Assembly (NCBI GenBank): GCA_964588665.1
Contig: CAZPQQ010000003.1
Coordinates: forward strand, 41,440-105,439
Length of the DNA stretch: 64,000 nucleotides
Origin: UBA2160 sp964588665
Lineage (GTDB): Bacteria; Chloroflexota; Dehalococcoidia; Lucifugimonadales; UBA1123
Direction: 5' to 3'
Each line of letters starts with the position of its first letter. Position 1 is the stretch's first letter. The notes beneath the pieces are model-generated. The model saw only the letters and a program-made list of their open reading frames with translations. It had not been told where the DNA came from and made no database searches. Position numbers and translations under genes: made by a program. Below, piece by piece: positions 62,870-64,000 of this stretch.

Positions 62870-63966
62870 CGATATCGTATCCGTGGGTCCAAGATCGCGT
62901 AGAGCACGTCCGCCGCAAGGTGAGCCAGCAAAACGAATACCCCGACGAATATGAAAGCGCCCACGGCCGACGGCAGGTCTTCGGTCTGCGAAGCGACCAC
63001 TAGCGTGCGGCCCATGCCGGGCCACGAGAAGATGGTCTCGACGATCACTCCGCCGTCGATGGCAAACGCCAGGCTGAACACGAAACTGGTGACGACGGGC
63101 AGCAAGGCATTTCGGGCAACGTGCTTGTCGCGAACATCTTTGGCAGGCATCCCCTTCGCTCTCGCCGCGAACACGTAGTCCTCGCGCATCGTCTCGAGCA
63201 TCGAGCTTCTGGTCAGCAACATCGTGCCGGCGAACGAAATCAGCGCCACGGTTGCGACAGGGAGCACCATGTGTTTCAAGATGTCCCAGACCAGGTATCC
63301 GAGGTCCGCCATATTCCACGCGACCAGGGTCACCGCGATGGCAGCCACGACGGAGCTCGCTCGAATCGCCCCTGCCCGTCTTAGGCGGAACCTGCTCGTT
63401 GCGAAGAAGACGATGAACACGAAGATCGAAAGTGCCAGGGTGGTCAACAGCATGCGGTTGAACACCGCGTTCGCCGCGACTGGGGCGTCTCGCCAGATAA
63501 CAGGATCAAGGAATTTGCCGATGGGCAGCCAATCCAGCTTGAAGGCGAACAGCCAGATCATCATCAATCCGAACCACGGGGTGAAGACCGTGTACAGGGC
63601 GACGCCGCCAATCGTCGACGTGTATTCGACCCAGCCGCCACGACGCCACGCGATCAGCTTGCCCAACGCGAATTCCATGTAGAAGGCAAGGACCGCCGCG
63701 GTCACGAACAGCACGAGGGTCCTGGGCAGTCGCTCCTTGATGATGTCGGTCACCGAGCGTGGGTAGAGGCTGAACGACACGCCGAGGTTGCCCGTAGCGG
63801 TGTTTTTCAGGTAGGCAGCGTACTGCTTCCACAACGGCTCGTCGATGCCGAATAGTTGTTGCAGCTCCGCGCGTGTGGTGGGAGGCAAGCTGGGATCAAG
63901 CGCGTAGAAGTCGCTCAGGTCGCCCGGTTGCGCGTTCACCAAGAAGAACACGACGGTAAGGAACAG
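62866..63966 (-). pseudogene. Oligopeptide-type ABC permease (OppB/DppB), 5'-disrupted at window edge
   Basis: The frame carries VVFFLVNAQPGDLSDFYALD, then about five further helices and the EAA-type loop DYVFAARAKGMPAKDVRDKH, so almost all of OppB is present. The first 15 or so residues that normally precede (a basic MxxYIxRRL start) are missing. Upstream of about 63966 the minus strand has an in-frame TGA, and the sequence GTGTCCCACTTTCGCTGACG looks like an insertion-sequence end. The operon promoter and the substrate-binding protein gene, if any, lie outside. It is probably interrupted by a mobile element at this point. Confidence 0.65.
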
Positions 63967-64000
63967 TGTAGACCGTCAGCGAAAGTGGGACACATTTGGG
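63967..64000. mobile_element. Possible insertion-sequence terminus at the window edge
   Basis: TGTAGACCGTCAGCGAAAGT followed by GGGACACATTTGGG abuts the truncated oppB frame and does not encode the missing N-terminus. It resembles terminal inverted repeats of transposons from memory only; no family assigned. Confidence 0.35.

Noticed and set aside
61919..63319. 466-residue version of the OppC permease
   Set aside because: The first 150 residues are out-of-frame translation of oppB. ATG 62869 overlaps the oppB stop in a standard ATGA coupling.
1..64000. CRISPR arrays, rRNA and tRNA genes
   Set aside because: Read for regularly spaced repeats and for tRNA acceptor/T-loop patterns; none convincing. 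A dedicated tRNA covariance scan could still reveal one.

Overview
The window looks like one scaffold of a GC-rich (roughly 60% by eye) free-living bacterium. Gene content and the recurrent GGGTTTGAAACCC and CTGAGCCTGTCGAAGG repeats would fit a Chloroflexota genome (Dehalococcoidia/SAR202-like). That is an inference from gene style, not a phylogeny. A run of exactly 100 N (20993-21092) marks a scaffold join, so this is a draft assembly and some broken genes below may be sequence errors.

Layout. 1-715 (-) is the 5' part of an iron-type ABC substrate-binding lipoprotein. 1156-2256 (+) is an Ldh-family dehydrogenase. 2350-8240 (-) is gltX-yqeY-purQ-eamA-eamA-purL with 1-4 nt overlaps. After a 0.55-kb repeat-bearing gap come greA and lysS (8788-10866, -). 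A 2-hydroxyacyl-CoA lyase/oxalyl-CoA decarboxylase-like enzyme diverges from an iron-type alcohol dehydrogenase (11137-14120). Next are a small ribbon-helix-helix-like protein, a MATE exporter, and lspA-rluD.

17910-22871 (-) is the most unusual block. It holds three exported proteins with TasA/camelysin-like N-termini around a SipW/ER-type signal peptidase fused to a multi-helix membrane domain. One substrate gene has an in-frame amber codon exactly where its paralog has Trp, a second has a frameshift and runs into the N gap, and a third carries a LamG-like domain. 23511-26560 (-) is a zur/fur-znuA-znuC-znuB zinc operon.

26795-35196 holds an amidohydrolase, a PEP-synthase-like dikinase (broken by a C7 homopolymer), a DUF1684 protein, an NADP-dependent oxidoreductase and an orphan molybdenum hydroxylase large subunit. 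35375-49158 (+) carries argJ, argB, argD, argG and argH interleaved with a UPF0182 membrane protein, a tandem fused phosphotransferase, an acyl-CoA dehydrogenase, a MaoC hydratase and rpe. 50243-52055 (-) is thiG-thiE-thiS behind a TPP riboswitch with a clear intrinsic terminator. An A/T-richer DUF4268-type gene follows, next to the C-terminal remnant of a methyltransferase.

The right end holds a DUF4349/collagen-like/PKD lipoprotein, a NUDIX hydrolase, a serine hydrolase, and a probable deoxysugar module (aldo/keto reductase, L-rhamnose-mutarotase-like protein, second Ldh-family dehydrogenase). It closes with an oligopeptide-type ABC operon (-) whose last ATPase has an ochre codon in the LSGGQ motif and whose first permease is 5'-disrupted at the window edge. 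No CRISPR array, rRNA or tRNA was recognised.
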